The position numbers and the translations under genes are program-made. Below are positions 8,572-16,947 of a DNA stretch of 64,000 nucleotides, piece by piece; position 1 is the first letter of the stretch, and every line of letters starts with the position of its first letter. The notes under the pieces were generated by a model that made no database searches, was not told where the DNA came from, and saw only the letters and a list, made by a program, of their open reading frames with translations. The stretch is from Myxococcus landrumus (GTDB lineage: Bacteria > Myxococcota > Myxococcia > Myxococcales > Myxococcaceae): the NCBI RefSeq assembly GCF_017301635.1, contig NZ_CP071091.1:4228001-4292000 (forward strand), in the 5' to 3' direction.

Positions 8572-9073
8572 CCTCTCCCAGACATCCCTCACCGCGCTCA
8601 AGTCATCGAAGCCGCACCCCGTCGCCCCCGCGATGACCGTCTCCACCAACGGAAACCCATACCCGCGATACGCCGCGATGCTCGCCCGGATATCCGCCAC
8701 CGCCGGGTCTCTGTCCCCATACACATAGAACAGCCGCGTCGACCCCCGCTGCCCCGCGTCCCACTCCAGCGCGCCACTCCACGACGCGGACCCTCCGCAC
8801 CCCAACGCCACAACGCCTCGGTACCTGTTCCCATACCGAGGCACGAAGCTCCCCGTCAGGAACACCGAGCCCCCCGCGGACCCTCCGAACAGGATGGGCT
8901 CGTTCACGATGTCCCACCGCTTGCGAAGCGCGTCGATGACCTCCACCAGCGCCGCCGCGTTCTCTCCCGCCTCGTCCCGGTCCGCCGCCGTCTCCGTCCC
9001 CGTACACGTCGTCAGCGACGGCCGCGTCCACCACGCGCATCGGTTGGGGCCATCGCCGACACGTAGAGCGTCT
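8554..9073 (-). pseudogene. Alpha/beta hydrolase, 5' end removed by IS66
   Basis: The coding frame enters directly from the IS66 end at 9074 (DALRVGDGPNRCAWW...) and runs to a stop at 8554, about 172 codons. The fragment keeps the nucleophile elbow GGSAGG (GxSxG), a later FYVYGDRD acid region and a C-terminal GFDDLSAVRDVWERGL. It is therefore the C-terminal two thirds of a PHB-depolymerase or esterase-like serine hydrolase. The N-terminal third, with signal peptide and oxyanion region, is missing, and no partner piece is visible beyond the IS66 pair. Internal ATGs do not restore a full fold. Most likely inactive. Confidence 0.7.
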
Positions 9074-9171
9074 GTAACCGACCGATGGGAGACGTCCAAC
9101 GGATGCACTCTTCCACTCGCACCGCATGGAAGCCGCGCGTGGAGGTCAGGGTCGCCGAGGCTTGCCTGACT

Positions 9172-10650
9172 TCAGGAGGAGTCCGGCGCGAAGGAGGAGG
9201 ACGGCTGCCAGCGGTGCGGCAGCAACTCGTCCAGACGTGACGCGGGGTGGCTGCCAAGTCGCATCAGCACGTCGGCGAGGTACGCCTCGGGGTTGATGCC
9301 GTTCGCCTCGCACGTGGCGACCAGAGAACTGAGTCCCGCGAGATTCCGACCTGCCTCGTCATTGCCGACGAAGAGATAGTTCTTCCTTCCCAGGGCCATG
9401 GCGCGCAGTGCCCGCTCCGCGGCGTTGTTGTCGAGGGGCAGCAAAGGGTCCCCCAGGAAGCGCGTCAGTGCATCCCATTGTCCCTTCGTGTAGCGAAGGG
9501 CCATGCCCAGAGGGCTCTTGGGAGGATGGAGCGGAAGCTGTTCATCCACCCACGCAGCCAGATGCTTGAGGACGCGAGCACTGGTGGTGCGGCGAGCGTG
9601 GAGGTGGTCCGGAGTGCCGAGCGTCTCGGAGTCCTTGGCGGCGTGCTCGACGCGGTAAAGCGCGAGGATGAAGTCGAGCGCCGTCCTGGACTCGGGCGCG
9701 GTGGGGAGGGCGTCGAAGAATTTGCGACGCACGTGGGCCCAACACCTTACGCGCACGCGCCCCTCGGGCAGCGTCACGCGATTGTAGCCGGTGTAGCCAT
9801 CCACCAGCAGGTAGCCCTGACTCTTTCCGAGCACGTCCAGGGGCGTCACGCCGGAGCGGCTTGCGCTGTGGACGTAGGCGATGAGCTCGTCGGTGCGGAA
9901 GGTCCAGACGTAGGCCCGGCGCGTCTTGCCCTCGTCCAGCACGCGTTGGGGTGTCTCGTCGGCGTGCACCAGACGAGCCTCCGCCACCAACCTCAAGAGG
10001 CGCTCGGCGAGCGGCGCCGTGGCTCGGCCCACCCCGTGGAAGAGGTCGCACAGCGTGGTGCGCGCGACGGGCATGCCCGCGCGGGCGAGGGCCTTGGCCT
10101 GGCGATACAGCGGAATCGAGTCGCAGCACTTCGCCGTCACCACGTGCGCCAGGAAGCCCGGGCCGTACTGGCCCTGCTCAATGGCCTTCGGCGCGGGCGC
10201 GGTGACGATGCCCGCACCGCACGGGCATGCGAGTGTCTCCTGCGGATGGACCTGCCGCTCCACGTGCGCGGGCACATACTCGATGAGCTCGGTGCGCTTG
10301 CCAGGGCCCAGCGGCTTCAACGCCGTGCCGCCGCAGGACGGACACCGCCGGGCCTCGTCGGGAACGCGGTGGTGAATCACCCGCTCGGGCAACGTCGCGC
10401 GCGCCTCGCGCTTGAGGCGCCTCTCCTTCAGCGTCGCTTCACGCGGCCTGGGTGCGGCGCCCGGGGCCTTGCGCAGCTCGTCTTCGACATGGGGGAGCTT
10501 CTCGCTCTTCTTGCCGAAGACGGTGCGCTGGAGGAGCGCGAGCTGGGATTCGATGCTGCCCACGCGCGCCTTGAGGGTGAGGTTCTCCCGCTCGAGCCCT
10601 TCGGCTCGCTCACGCCACTCGCACTGGTGCGTCTGAGAGAGCGCTGCCAT
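9172..10650 (-). CDS. tnpC: IS66 transposase TnpC
   Basis: 492 residues from the ATG at 10650 (MAALSQTHQCEWRERAEGL); the frame is open upstream only because it overlaps tnpB. The layout is that of IS66 DDE transposases: N-terminal leucine-zipper-like coiled coil (LERENLTLKARVGSIESQLALL), FGKKSEKL, a zinc-binding CPSCGG and CPCGAG pair, then the catalytic core with HADETPQ (first Asp), LVDGYTGYN (second Asp) and DNNAAERALR (Glu). All three acidic residues are present. It differs from the facing copy mainly in its second half. The partner TnpB is frameshifted, so the element may not move on its own. Confidence 0.92.
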   Translation of the reverse strand: MAALSQTHQCEWRERAEGLERENLTLKARVGSIESQLALLQRTVFGKKSEKLPHVEDELRKAPGAAPRPREATLKERRLKREARATLPERVIHHRVPDEARRCPSCGGTALKPLGPGKRTELIEYVPAHVERQVHPQETLACPCGAGIVTAPAPKAIEQGQYGPGFLAHVVTAKCCDSIPLYRQAKALARAGMPVARTTLCDLFHGVGRATAPLAERLLRLVAEARLVHADETPQRVLDEGKTRRAYVWTFRTDELIAYVHSASRSGVTPLDVLGKSQGYLLVDGYTGYNRVTLPEGRVRVRCWAHVRRKFFDALPTAPESRTALDFILALYRVEHAAKDSETLGTPDHLHARRTTSARVLKHLAAWVDEQLPLHPPKSPLGMALRYTKGQWDALTRFLGDPLLPLDNNAAERALRAMALGRKNYLFVGNDEAGRNLAGLSSLVATCEANGINPEAYLADVLMRLGSHPASRLDELLPHRWQPSSSFAPDSS

Positions 10651-11046
10651 CTCTCCGGGAAAAACAGCCCCCCGTGACGGGCATTGCCTCGGCGCCGGGG
10701 GGCGGTGCCCACTTGCCTGGTCTGCGGACGTGCGAGACGTCGATTCCGTCGAGTAGCATGGACAGTTGGGTGGCATCCAACTGCGCTCCCAGGGCGTCCT
10801 CGGCGAAGGCAGGCAGGCGAAAGCGGCCCTGCTCCAAGCGCTTGTAGGTGAGGACGAAGCCACCCGCGTCCCAGGAAAGAATCTTCACCTTGTCTCCGCG
10901 CCGCGAGACGAAGACGAAAGATGACCGGCGTAGAGGCTCTCCTTCCACTCTGCGCGCACAATCGCCGCCAGCCCATCGATGCTGTTCCTCATGTCGGCGG
11001 GCTGTCTGGCCAGCAGGATTCGCACCGCCCGGGGCAACAGCAGCAT
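10610..11046 (-). pseudogene. tnpB: IS66 TnpB, frameshifted
   Basis: Starts at the ATG 11046 (MLLLPRAVRILL) overlapping the tnpA stop, and reads the typical ADMRNSIDGLAAIV segment of IS66 Orf2, then leaves the frame at the codons after YAGHL. The other frame continues immediately with FVFVSRRGDKVKILSWDAGG and runs to the stop at 10610. Compared with the intact tnpB at 39312 (SGHLFVFVSKRRDKVK) one base is missing around 10913-10918. The same lesion is present in the facing copy at 11511-11947. Unless a programmed frameshift acts here, TnpB is non-functional. Confidence 0.85.
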
Positions 11047-11381
11047 CAGCCGAGCACCGCGACCAGGTGCGCGAGGTACTCGGCCTGCGTCCCCTCCGGG
11101 AAGCGCAAGAGCAGCCCGCGTGGCAGCGCCACCTCGAGCAGGAGCCCTTCTCGGACTCGCGGCACGGGGGACGCGACCACCTCCACGGGAAGAAACGCGG
11201 CTCGCGGACGGCCTGCCATCTCGGACCGCCGGACCGGCGTGGCCCGCGACTTCTTGTACAGCCAGTACTGGAAGCCACCGAGCGAGACCTGGTGCCTGAC
11301 CGCGAACTCCTTCTGCGTCAGCCCGCTCGCCTCGAACTCCTCCACCAACTGCTTCCACTCATTCGGATTGGGGCGTCTCAT
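11046..11381 (-). CDS. tnpA: IS66 TnpA (HTH protein)
   Basis: About 111 residues from the ATG at 11381 (MRRPNPNEW); an ATG at 11405 is an alternative. It carries the helix-turn-helix of IS66 Orf1 proteins (FEASGLTQKEFAVRHQVSLG, then FQYWLYKKSR) and the C-terminal VALPRGLLLRFPEGT motif. Its TGA overlaps the tnpB ATG, so the two are translationally coupled. It is the only complete TnpA of this IS66 subtype in the window. Confidence 0.85.
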   Translation of the reverse strand: MRRPNPNEWKQLVEEFEASGLTQKEFAVRHQVSLGGFQYWLYKKSRATPVRRSEMAGRPRAAFLPVEVVASPVPRVREGLLLEVALPRGLLLRFPEGTQAEYLAHLVAVLG

Positions 11382-11510
11382 GCCGAGGTGAACCGGCGAA
11401 TCCACCTCGGTTCAGGACGCCGGCCGTCGGTCGCTTACCGGGCTGCTCCTGCGCTTCCCAGAGGGGACGCAGGCCGAGTACCTCGCGCACCTGGTCGCGG
11501 TGCTCGGCTG

Positions 11511-11947
11511 ATGCTGCTGTTGCCCCGGGCGGTGCGAATCCTGCTGGCCAGACAGCCCGCCGACATGAGGAACAGCATCGATGGGCTGGCGGCGATTGTG
11601 CGCGCAGAGTGGAAGGAGAGCCTCTACGCCGGTCATCTTTCGTCTTCGTCTCGCGGCGCGGAGACAAGGTGAAGATTCTTTCCTGGGACGCGGGTGGCTT
11701 CGTCCTCACCTACAAGCGCTTGGAGCAGGGCCGCTTTCGCCTGCCTGCCTTCGCCGAGGACGCCCTGGGAGCGCAGTTGGATGCCACCCAACTGTCCATG
11801 CTACTCGACGGAATCGACGTCTCGCACGTCCGCAGACCAGGCAAGTGGGCACCGCCCCCCGGCGCCGAGGCAATGCCCGTCACGGGGGGCTGTTTTTCCC
11901 GGAGAGATGGCAGCGCTCTCTCAGACGCACCAGTGCGAGTGGCGTGA
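11511..11947 (+). pseudogene. tnpB: IS66 TnpB, frameshifted (second copy)
   Basis: Starts at the ATG 11511, overlapping the TGA of the tnpA remnant. It reads MLLLPRAVRILL, then ADMRNSIDGL, and stops at 11672 after a one-base deletion near 11640; the adjacent frame carries the rest (FVFVSRRGDKVK to a stop at 11947). The lesion is identical to that in the copy at 10610-11046, so one defective element gave rise to both, or gene conversion copied the defect. Confidence 0.85.
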
Positions 11948-13385
11948 GCGAGCCGAAGGGCTCGAGCGGGAGAACCTCACCCTCAAGGCGCGCGTGGGCA
12001 GCATCGAATCCCAGCTCGCGCTCCTCCAGCGCACCGTCTTCGGCAAGAAGAGCGAGAAGCTCCCCCGTGTCGAGGACGAGCTGCGCAAGGCCCCGGGCGC
12101 CCCACCCAGGCCGCGTGAAGCGACGCTGAAGGAGAGGCGCCTCAAGCGCGAGGCGCGCGCGACGTTGCCCGAGCGGGTGATTCACCACCGCGTTCCCGAC
12201 GAGGCCCGGCGGTGTCCGTCCTGCGGCGGCACGGCGTTGAAGCCGCTGGGCCCTGGCAAGCGCACCGAGCTCATCGAGTATGTGCCCGCGCACGTGGAGC
12301 GGCAGGTCCATCCGCAGGAGACACTCGCATGCCCGTGCGGTGCGGGCATCGTCACCGCGCCCGCGCCGAAGGCCATTGAGCAGGGCCAGTACGGCCCGGG
12401 CTTCCTGGCGCACGTGGTGACGGCGAAGTGCTGCGACTCGATTCCGCTGTATCGCCAGGCCAAGGCCCTCGCCCGCGCGGGCATGCCCGTCGCGCGCACC
12501 ACGCTGTGCGACCTCTTCCACGAGGTAGGCCGGGCCACGGCGCCGCTCGCCTCGCGACTGCTGGCGCTGGTGCGTGAGGCCTCGCTGGTGCACGCCGACG
12601 AGACACCTCAACGCGTGCTGGACGAAGGCAAGGCACGCCGGGCGTACGTCTGGACCTTTCGCACCGACGAACTCATCGCGTACGTCCACAGCGCCAGTCG
12701 CTCCGGCGTGACGCCCATGGACGTCCTCGGGGGAACCGGGGGCTACCTGCTGGTGGATGGATATACGGGCTACAACCGCGTGACGTTGCCGGAGGGGCGG
12801 GTCCGCGTGGGCTGCTGGGCTCACGTGCGCCGCAAATTCTTCGACGCCCTCCCCACCGCACCCGAGTCCAGGGCGGCGCTCGACTTCATCCTCGCGCTCT
12901 ACCACGTCGAGCATTCGGCCCGAGACACAGGGACGCTTGGCACGCAGGAGCACCTCGACGCTCGTCGTACCACCAGCGCACGTGTCCTCAAGCAACTGGC
13001 CACGTGGGTGGATGAACAGTTTCCACGCCACCCGCCCAAGAGTCCCCTGGGCATGGCCCTTCGCCACACAAAGGGACAGTGGAGTGCACTGACGCGCTTC
13101 CTTGATGACCCCTCGCTGCCCCTCGATAACAACGCCGCGGAGCGGGCGCTGCGAGCCATGGCCCTGGGCAGGAAAAACTATCTCTTTGTCGGCAGCGACG
13201 AGGCAGGTCGGAATCTGGCGGGGCTCAGCTCCCTGGTCGCCACCTGTGAGGTGAACGGCGTCAATCCCGAGGCGTATCTCGCTGACGTGCTGATGCGCCT
13301 TGGCAGCCACCCCGTGTCACGCTTGGACGAGCTGCTGCCGCACCGCTGGCAACCATCCTCCGCCTCCGCGCCAGACTCCTCCTGA
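11907..13385 (+). CDS. tnpC: IS66 transposase TnpC (second copy)
   Basis: 492 residues from the ATG at 11907 (MAALSQTHQC). All IS66 TnpC hallmarks are present: coiled-coil N-terminus, FGKKSEKL, CPSCGG/CPCGAG zinc motif, HADETPQ, LVDGYTGYN and DNNAAERALR. The first ~200 residues agree almost completely with the TnpC at 9172-10650, while from about LASRLLALVREASL onward the protein agrees instead with the third copy at 34075-35400 (GGTGGYLL, DTGTLGTQEHLDARR). That makes it a mosaic, with a switch point near 12530-12560. Confidence 0.92.
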   Translation: MAALSQTHQCEWRERAEGLERENLTLKARVGSIESQLALLQRTVFGKKSEKLPRVEDELRKAPGAPPRPREATLKERRLKREARATLPERVIHHRVPDEARRCPSCGGTALKPLGPGKRTELIEYVPAHVERQVHPQETLACPCGAGIVTAPAPKAIEQGQYGPGFLAHVVTAKCCDSIPLYRQAKALARAGMPVARTTLCDLFHEVGRATAPLASRLLALVREASLVHADETPQRVLDEGKARRAYVWTFRTDELIAYVHSASRSGVTPMDVLGGTGGYLLVDGYTGYNRVTLPEGRVRVGCWAHVRRKFFDALPTAPESRAALDFILALYHVEHSARDTGTLGTQEHLDARRTTSARVLKQLATWVDEQFPRHPPKSPLGMALRHTKGQWSALTRFLDDPSLPLDNNAAERALRAMALGRKNYLFVGSDEAGRNLAGLSSLVATCEVNGVNPEAYLADVLMRLGSHPVSRLDELLPHRWQPSSASAPDSS

Positions 13386-13483
13386 AGTCAGGCGGGCCTC
13401 GGCGACCAGGCTCCCCACGCGCGGCTACCGTGCGGCGCGAAAGGAGGGGTGCCCCCGTCGAACGCCGCTCGTCGGTCGGTTAC

Positions 13484-13649
13484 TCAACAGACACCTCCAG
13501 CGGACAGTGACGCACCGCACACCTACGCTCTCCGTGTCGCGTTTCGCAGGAGCCACCGCCGGAGGGACAAAGCCTCCATGCGCCGACGCGCAACGATCCT
13601 TCACTCGCTAGGGTCACCACAGCATTGGTAACCCTACCAGCTAACGTCG
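13484..13649. other. Spacer after the IS66 pair, no gene seen
   Basis: 166 bp between the IS66 right end and the stop codon of the XRE regulator. No open frame or hairpin stands out. Confidence 0.4.
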
Positions 13650-14492
13650 TCAGCCGACCTTATTGCCACTGCCATCCCCCACTTCGCCGTCAAACTCCTC
13701 GAGATCAGGAGCCCCTTCAGTCAGGTCTCTTGGAATCTCGATTAGCGCGACGTTCTCAGCTCGAATGAATGCAGTCTCTCCATCAACATCAGTGATTACA
13801 AAGACTTGCTGCCTAGCCACCGGAAGATCCAGCACGAGCAGCAAATTGCGAAACTGCCCTTCGTCCTCTTCATCCGCATCCCCCGGCGGGTCGTCAGCCT
13901 CAACATCAAGCTCAAGAGGTTCGGTCTGATTAAGGAAGTAGACAGAAACACCCATCACATCCTCATCCTCCTTTGCCATGAATCCCGCATCAAAGAGCAA
14001 ATGAGCGTAGGACATCGCTCTTCGGTTCACCGCAACGGTCAGCTTCTCCGTTTCGAATACCATGAAGCTCACCTGCTCCAATGGCTCGCCGCCGTCTTGC
14101 AGGATGCTCCACAGGCGTTTGTGCTCTGGTCCTGAAATGTTGTAGACGCGAGTGACACCGCTCAACAACTGAAGCTTCAGCATCCACTGCGCGGGGTCTG
14201 CATCAATCCCCTCGCGCCCAAGAGACTCCTGCGCCTTGGGGTCATGAAGAATCTTCTCAACAACGTTCTCAGGACCCTCCTTGGCAAGCCGACGCAAGGT
14301 TGCCCGAGTTTTCGGAAACACCTTCTCCATGGGCGCACCGAGCGCATGACAGATACGAAGGGCCACGTCGATTCTGGCCGCCTGTCCTTGCTCGATACGA
14401 TGAACCTGCTGCTGGCTCGTCCCCACCGCCTTCGCGAGCGCTGATTGGGTAAGCCCCGCCTTCTCTCGAAGAGTACGAACGTTGTTGTCCAT
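13650..14492 (-). CDS. XRE-family transcriptional regulator with C-terminal effector-like domain
   Basis: 280 residues from the ATG at 14492; the frame is open upstream but those codons are antisense to other sequence. Residues 1-60 form a classic XRE helix-turn-helix: VRTLREKAGLTQSALAKAVG, SQQQVHRIEQG, then RIDVALRICHALG and a VFPK ending. The remaining ~200 residues are not a family I recognise; they contain LLFDAGFMAKEDEDVMGVSVY and an acidic loop near residue 205. GC content is lower than in the flanking chromosome. A -35/-10 pair and a palindrome lie immediately upstream and suggest autoregulation. Confidence 0.85.
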   Translation of the reverse strand: MDNNVRTLREKAGLTQSALAKAVGTSQQQVHRIEQGQAARIDVALRICHALGAPMEKVFPKTRATLRRLAKEGPENVVEKILHDPKAQESLGREGIDADPAQWMLKLQLLSGVTRVYNISGPEHKRLWSILQDGGEPLEQVSFMVFETEKLTVAVNRRAMSYAHLLFDAGFMAKEDEDVMGVSVYFLNQTEPLELDVEADDPPGDADEEDEGQFRNLLLVLDLPVARQQVFVITDVDGETAFIRAENVALIEIPRDLTEGAPDLEEFDGEVGDGSGNKVG

Positions 14493-14499
14493 TCCGCAT

Positions 14500-14528
14500 T
14501 CATCACACTTAACACGGTTTCGTGTCAA
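14500..14528 (-). promoter_or_regulatory. Promoter and operator-like palindrome of the XRE gene
   Basis: On the minus strand TTGACA (14528-14523), 17 bp, then TGATGA (14505-14500). The perfect palindrome ACACGAAACCGTGT (14512-14525) overlaps the -35 box and spacer, where a repressor would block polymerase. The -10 ends only 7 bp before the ATG at 14492, so the transcript may be leaderless or nearly so; no Shine-Dalgarno sequence fits in between. Confidence 0.55.
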
Positions 14529-14698
14529 GAATACGCCTGCCACCTGGAATCGTCTAGGGCATAGCCGCCCCGGCCAGCGCGGAAGCACCACGAACTCGCC
14601 CCGAGGCAAGCAGACCCTGCACCGACCACTTCGGCCAGAACTTCTGCGGCCATCGGCGGCCAAGGGCCCCATCGCAGCCAGGGCTACTGCGCCGCGCA

Positions 14699-16495
14699 CT
14701 ACCAGAAGCGACGCCTCATGATGGCCACGGGCCGGCTGCATGCCGCCTGGGTGGACGACGCCGCGCCCCACAGCATCCCCGAAGTCATCATCCCGCGTGG
14801 GCGCAGGCCCAAGGCCGACACCACGCCTTCCACGCCGGCCCCGGCCATCCCCGCAGCCCCGCGCATGTGGGTGCGCAAGAAGGGGGCGACGGGGGCGGAC
14901 AGCCCTGTGGCCCCCACGCCGACAGGGAAGCCTGTTGCGAGCCAGTTCGAGGCGGAGCGAGCGCACGCCCAAGCGACCCTCCAGCGCTGGGCCAGCGAGT
15001 TCCGCACAGGGAAGCGGCGCACCTGAAGAGGCGCCCGGCAGCGCCAGTCCCCCTCCTGCCCCACGCGGGGGAGCGCGCCTTCCTGCGCGGCACCATCAGG
15101 GCCGTCCACCTGGCGCAAGGGGGCCAGGTGCCCGTCCTCCGTGATGCGCAGTGCATGGACGAGTGAGGATGCGCGCGGCTCGGCACAGAAGATTTCATCG
15201 AGTCGCTGCTCCGTTGTCCCCATGACGAGGTTCCTCTCATCATCCAGCCCGAGAGCCAGCGGTGCGCCCGGGAGATCCACCCACGGCGTGGCGCGCCACC
15301 GGCCCTCGGACGTTTCGACACGCACCAGACGGCCCTCTCCACCAAACAGGTGTGAGAGTCCCTCCACCACCACGAGTGAGCCGTAGACCCGCACGGCCCG
15401 CAGGGGGTTGGCGCGTGGCTCCTCCAGCACCGTCACCCTCCCGGCCTCATGCACTTCCAGTGTGCCACCAAACTCCCCGGCATCCCGTCCGACGAGGCAT
15501 GCCGCCCCCACAACTTCGAGGACGGACGCCGAGTCCGCGTCAGGCACATCCCCACAGGGCCCCTCTTTCGAGGGCGCCTGCGGCTTGTCCCATTGCAACT
15601 GAATGGACGTGTGGCCCTGGCACATCCGCCAATCGGGACCGCGTCCCGGGAGAACACTGATCGGCGCGGATGAGTCGGCGGGACGCACTGCCTTGCCTTC
15701 GAGGCACTGCAGAGCCCACCTTGCATGGCTCCGCGCCACGGGCGAGGGGTGCTCCCTCAACACCTGCTGGAACAGGGGCGACAGCTCGTCCCCATGCGCC
15801 CGGAAGGCGTGGTTGCCCAGCGTCCAGACTGCCGCGGCCTGGACTTCGCTGTGCGGCTCGTACACCGCCTGGCGCAGGGCCTCGAGGGCGGTTGGGTCGC
15901 CCAGCCTTCCAAGCGCCTTCGCCGCCCGCGCGCGCTCCCATCCTTCGGCCCCCGAAGCCAACAGGCGCAGCAATGGCTCCGTCGCTGCTGGCCGGGCCCC
16001 AGGCCCCAGGAACGCGAGGCTCGCGAGGGCCCGAGCACGGCACTCAGAATTGGCGAGTTGCTGGAGAGCTTCGGGCACCACGGCGGGGCTGTCGAAGGCC
16101 ACCAACGCCTGCATCGCCACGGGCGTGAGACGCGCGTCCCTCCGCCGCAGCGCCAGGAACATCTCGGGGGCCGCCTCGACTCCGTCGCGCTCGTAGGCCG
16201 CCAACACGGAAGCCACGTAGGCGGCTCGCGGCGTGCACCCGTCGTCGACCGCCTCACAGCCAGGCGCTGGGGACACCGGACAGGAAGTGCCTGGTGGACG
16301 CCGGAGCGCGGGCTCCGCCAGTTCCCGTGCGAGGAGCGACCGCAGACGCGGAGCGAAGGTCTCCGTGCGCGTGACGGTGCGTCGAGCGAGCACGTAGCGC
16401 ACCCGCGCCAGTTCCTCCCAACTCGACTCCGGATTCTCCAGCACCACCACAAGCACCGGAGCCAATGTCAGCCCGAGGTGCTCCGGCGTCGACAT
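14699..16495 (-). CDS. HEAT-repeat protein, 3' end probably damaged
   Basis: From the ATG at 16495 (MSTPEHLGL). Residues about 80-270 contain HEAT-like helical repeats: VAMQALVAFDSPAVVPEALQ, RALASLAFLGPGARPAATEP, ARAAKALGRLGDPTALEALR, VQAAAVWTLGNHAF. The next ~200 residues are beta-rich with repeated GSLVVVEG, LVRVETSEG and ALRITEDGHL segments, suggesting a propeller. From about 15026 downward the frame runs antisense through a plus-strand coding fragment, so the last ~110 codons are probably not native and the true C-terminus was lost by deletion. No signal peptide is visible. HEAT repeats mediate protein contacts; the role here is unknown. Confidence 0.65.
   Translation of the reverse strand: MSTPEHLGLTLAPVLVVVLENPESSWEELARVRYVLARRTVTRTETFAPRLRSLLARELAEPALRRPPGTSCPVSPAPGCEAVDDGCTPRAAYVASVLAAYERDGVEAAPEMFLALRRRDARLTPVAMQALVAFDSPAVVPEALQQLANSECRARALASLAFLGPGARPAATEPLLRLLASGAEGWERARAAKALGRLGDPTALEALRQAVYEPHSEVQAAAVWTLGNHAFRAHGDELSPLFQQVLREHPSPVARSHARWALQCLEGKAVRPADSSAPISVLPGRGPDWRMCQGHTSIQLQWDKPQAPSKEGPCGDVPDADSASVLEVVGAACLVGRDAGEFGGTLEVHEAGRVTVLEEPRANPLRAVRVYGSLVVVEGLSHLFGGEGRLVRVETSEGRWRATPWVDLPGAPLALGLDDERNLVMGTTEQRLDEIFCAEPRASSLVHALRITEDGHLAPLRQVDGPDGAAQEGALPRVGQEGDWRCRAPLQVRRFPVRNSLAQRWRVAWACARSASNWLATGFPVGVGATGLSAPVAPFLRTHMRGAAGMAGAGVEGVVSALGLRPRGMMTSGMLWGAASSTQAACSRPVAIMRRRFW
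14718..15026 (+). pseudogene. Fragment of a small Zn-motif/Ala-Pro-rich protein
   Basis: Codon use (third positions mostly G/C) supports coding on the plus strand from at least 14670 to the TGA at 15026. The segment just before the ATG at 14718 reads HRSQGYCAAHYQKRRL, a GYCxxHY pattern typical of small zinc-binding recruiting domains, followed by TGRLHAAW, a Pro-rich linker and a helical C-terminus (FEAERAHAQATLQRW). The usual upstream CxxxxC half is not in the same frame, so the 5' part is damaged or missing. It runs antisense into the last part of the HEAT-repeat frame, so only one of the two can be real in the overlap. Confidence 0.45.
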
Positions 16496-16947
16496 GACCG
16501 GAACATGCACCTAGACTCCTCACCGCGCCGCGCCAGCCAATTCCAGTCTCGGTGACGCTGCCCCACTCGTCATGGACGAATACCTCCACCGCCAGTTCCT
16601 GCCGACCGATACCCTCACTCCGCTGCATGGGCTGTGACCCCTAAGACCGTACAAGACTGGTCGCATCACAACCTATTGTACGGATAGAAAGCCTCAAGGG
16701 GAGCACCTAAACCTCGGTTAACAGAGGAGTCAAGACCAGACAGCCCTGCCGGGCACATCCGGCCAACAGCATAACATCCCTCCATTTCGCATTCGAGAGC
16801 CCCTACACGAAACGCAAGAGAGCCACCCAACCGACCTTACCCCAACACTGCAGCCCATCAAGCATGGCCTGTGCCACCCACCCTATCCGACACTTCCAGC
16901 TAAGATAAAGTGTTTGGCCTCTCTCATCGGAACAACCAAGGAGTGCC
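16496..16947. other. Intergenic region upstream of the caspase gene pair
   Basis: 452 bp without a gene. It holds the perfect inverted repeat CCGTACAA (16647-16654) / TTGTACGG (16676-16683), an operator- or terminator-like element, and a ribosome-binding site AAGGAG at 16938-16943, four bases before the ATG at 16948. Base composition drops from here rightward, marking the start of a lower-GC segment. Confidence 0.5.

Larger units (their letters stand above)
9074..11438 (-). mobile_element. IS66-family insertion sequence, minus orientation
   Basis: Bounded by imperfect inverted repeats GTAACCGACCGATGG (from 9074) and, in reverse complement, GTAAGCGACCGACGG (ending 11438). It holds tnpA, tnpB (frameshifted) and tnpC in the canonical order on the minus strand. 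The 8 bp on the two sides (9066-9073 and 11439-11446) differ, so the element no longer sits in a simple duplicated target. Its left end cuts the hydrolase gene at 8554-9073 and its right end abuts a second IS66 copy inside that copy's tnpA. Confidence 0.85.
11439..13483 (+). mobile_element. IS66-family copy, plus orientation, left end missing
   Basis: Homologous to the 9074-11438 element but facing it. It begins abruptly inside tnpA (GLLLRFPEGT...) at the exact end of the minus-strand copy and runs through tnpB and tnpC to the right end GTCGGTCGGTTAC at 13483. The left inverted repeat and most of tnpA are absent. With its neighbour it forms inverted arms of about 2.04 kb around a unique stretch of roughly 320 bp (11117-11439). 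Confidence 0.85.

Noticed and set aside
9066..11446. Search for an 8-bp target duplication around the minus-strand IS66
   Set aside because: GAGCGTCT on the left and CGGGCTGC on the right are unrelated, so this is not a simple insertion.
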